Assembly: GCA_026692885.1 (NCBI GenBank)
Contig: JAPLNJ010000567.1
Location: 1 to 14,712, forward strand
Length of the DNA: 14,712 nt
Origin: Planctomycetota bacterium
Lineage (GTDB): Bacteria; Planctomycetota; Planctomycetia; Pirellulales; Pirellulaceae
Direction of reading: 5' to 3'
Of the stretch, positions 13,394 to 14,712 are shown piece by piece. The translations under genes were made by a program, and so were the position numbers. How positions within the stretch are numbered: the stretch's first letter is position 1; every line of letters begins with the position of its first letter. The notes below the pieces were generated by a model, which was not told the DNA's origin, searched no databases, and saw nothing but the letters and a program-made list of their open reading frames with translations.

Positions 13394-14712
13394 ATGAAAC
13401 AGAACGGACTGGCCTGTGCCCTCCTGGTGGTGACCGTCCTCTGTGCGTATTGGCCCGTCGGCAGACACGAGTTCGTGAACTTCGACGATCCGCAGTACCT
13501 TGTGGACAACCCTCAGGTTCGCCAGGGACTGACTTGGGGGGGGATCCGCTGGGCTTTCACGACAGGGCACGCCGCCAACTGGCATCCTGTAACGTGGCTC
13601 TCCCACATGATCGATTGTCAGTTGGTCGGCCTGCAAGCCGGATGGCATCACGTCATCGGCATGCTGTTTCATATCGCAAACAGCGTGTTGCTCTACTTGG
13701 TGTTCCAACGCATGACGGGCGCGATCTGGCGGAGTTTCATGGTTGCGGCCCTATTTGCGCTGCACCCGCTGCACGTCGAATCGGTGGCGTGGGCGGCGGA
13801 ACGTAAGGATGTCCTGAGCGCGCTGTTCTGGATCTTGTCGCTGGCGGCATACGTCCGCTACACCGCGGCTCCAAGCTGGCGAAGCTACGGAGTGGTAATG
13901 GTCTGCTTTGCGTTGGGCCTGATGGCCAAACCGATGTTGGTTACGCTGCCCTGCGTCTTGCTGCTGCTGGACTACTGGCCACTGGGACGCTGGTCGTTCG
14001 AGGCCAACCGACGAGTCAGACTCCGGTTGCTGATCGTGGAAAAGCTTCCCCTCTTGGCCCTCAGCGCAGCGTCGTGCCTGGTGACGATGATCGTCCAAAG
14101 CCGGGGCGGAGCCGTGGGCTCCGTCACCGCATTTCCGGTGACGGTACGTTTGGCGAATGCCGTCGTGGCCTACGTGGCCTATCTGGGAAAATTGATTTGG
14201 CCGACGCGTCTGGCAGTCTTCTATCCTTACCACGCGATTGCCACCTGGCAATGGATGTCGGCGGCCGCGGTCTTAGCTGGGATCACTGCGGTGGCGATCA
14301 TCACGAGAAGACGCTGGCCGTATCTCCTGGTGGGCTGGCTGTGGTATCTCGGCACCCTTGTCCCAGTGATCGGCGTGATCCAGGTAGGCAGGCAGTCCAT
14401 GGCCGATCGATATACGTATCTGCCTTTGGTCGGTGTCTTTGTCATGCTCGTCTGGTGGATCACAGAGCTGTCGGCCCGTTCGCGGTGGAGCCAATCGCTG
14501 TTACGGGTTGCGGCAGGGACGGCAATCATCGTTTGCCTGGCGTTAAGTTTCCTTCAAGTTGTGCGTTGGCGGAACAGCGTGACGCTGTTTGAGCATTGCC
14601 TGCGGGTGACCGGAAACAACGCTCTTGCTCACACGAGCCTGGGCGCCGACCTCCGCCGGCGGGGCTGGTTGGACGAGGCGATGACTCATTACCGCGAAGC
14701 TTTGCGGATCAA
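13394..14712 (+). CDS. TMTC-like (DUF1736-related) multi-spanning membrane protein with TPR repeats, 3' end outside window
   Basis: From ATG 13394 the frame stays open to the window end (439 residues seen). The start, MKQNGLACALLVVTVLCAYW, is the first membrane span, followed by FVNFDDPQYLVDNP with the DD pair (31-32) expected of GT-C glycosyltransferases. HAANWHPVTWLSHMIDCQL and HPLHVESVAWAAERKDVLSA are characteristic of bacterial proteins related to TMTC O-mannosyltransferases. Several more membrane spans follow. From about residue 408, NNALAHTSLGADLRRRGWLDEA opens a TPR repeat, and more TPRs are likely beyond the edge. The predicted role, glycosyl transfer on the outer face of the cytoplasmic membrane, follows the family and is untested. 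A weak GGAG lies at 13379-13382, eleven bases upstream. Confidence 0.85.
   Translation, partial: MKQNGLACALLVVTVLCAYWPVGRHEFVNFDDPQYLVDNPQVRQGLTWGGIRWAFTTGHAANWHPVTWLSHMIDCQLVGLQAGWHHVIGMLFHIANSVLLYLVFQRMTGAIWRSFMVAALFALHPLHVESVAWAAERKDVLSALFWILSLAAYVRYTAAPSWRSYGVVMVCFALGLMAKPMLVTLPCVLLLLDYWPLGRWSFEANRRVRLRLLIVEKLPLLALSAASCLVTMIVQSRGGAVGSVTAFPVTVRLANAVVAYVAYLGKLIWPTRLAVFYPYHAIATWQWMSAAAVLAGITAVAIITRRRWPYLLVGWLWYLGTLVPVIGVIQVGRQSMADRYTYLPLVGVFVMLVWWITELSARSRWSQSLLRVAAGTAIIVCLALSFLQVVRWRNSVTLFEHCLRVTGNNALAHTSLGADLRRRGWLDEAMTHYREALRI

Overview
The window looks like a piece of a planctomycete chromosome, most likely from the Pirellulales or a close relative. It is GC-rich. It carries a very large secreted haem protein of the hydrazine-synthase-alpha-like type, a membrane-anchored WD40 protein, a TMTC-like membrane protein, a membrane-bound MutS-type ATPase, and many short GC-rich palindromic repeats, some of them inside coding sequence. 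The lineage is inferred from protein families and repeat style. There is no rRNA or other taxonomic marker here.

Layout. Positions 1-124 may be the tail of a gene that starts outside the window. A nested palindrome of about 150 bp follows (151-303). On the minus strand, a MutS-like membrane ATPase (2722 or 2746 down to 1004) and a secreted F5/8-type-C-like protein (995-405) form a tight pair; the ATPase appears to lack its usual C-terminal end. A gene-free stretch of about 750 bp (2747-3494) holds a simple hairpin and a second large set of three concentric inverted repeats. The 1202-residue haem protein occupies 7103-3495 on the minus strand. Divergent from it, ruvC (7291-7875) and ruvA (7927-8550) form a Holliday-junction operon on the plus strand. 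Three copies of a 24-base palindrome lie just upstream of ruvC. ruvB is not in the window.

A third nested palindrome (8552-8672) separates ruvA from the convergent WD40 gene (11006-8688), which is translationally linked to a small unrecognised gene (11279-11016). After that comes an accessory stretch: a possible 53-residue ORF with a perfect TATAAT upstream, the 3' remnant of a formylglycine-generating-enzyme-like (SUMF1 family) gene on the minus strand, and an intact Rpn/PD-(D/E)XK-type gene on the plus strand that abuts and probably broke it. From 13394 to the window edge runs the start of a TMTC-like membrane protein with TPR repeats.

The genes do not form one obvious pathway. The strongest theme is repeat biology. 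At least six different palindromic repeat families or copies sit in gaps and, twice, in frame inside the large haem protein. No new defence or metabolic system can be claimed from sequence alone. The points most worth a second look are the concentric palindromes, the in-frame repeats, the truncated membrane MutS ATPase, and the Rpn/SUMF1 junction.
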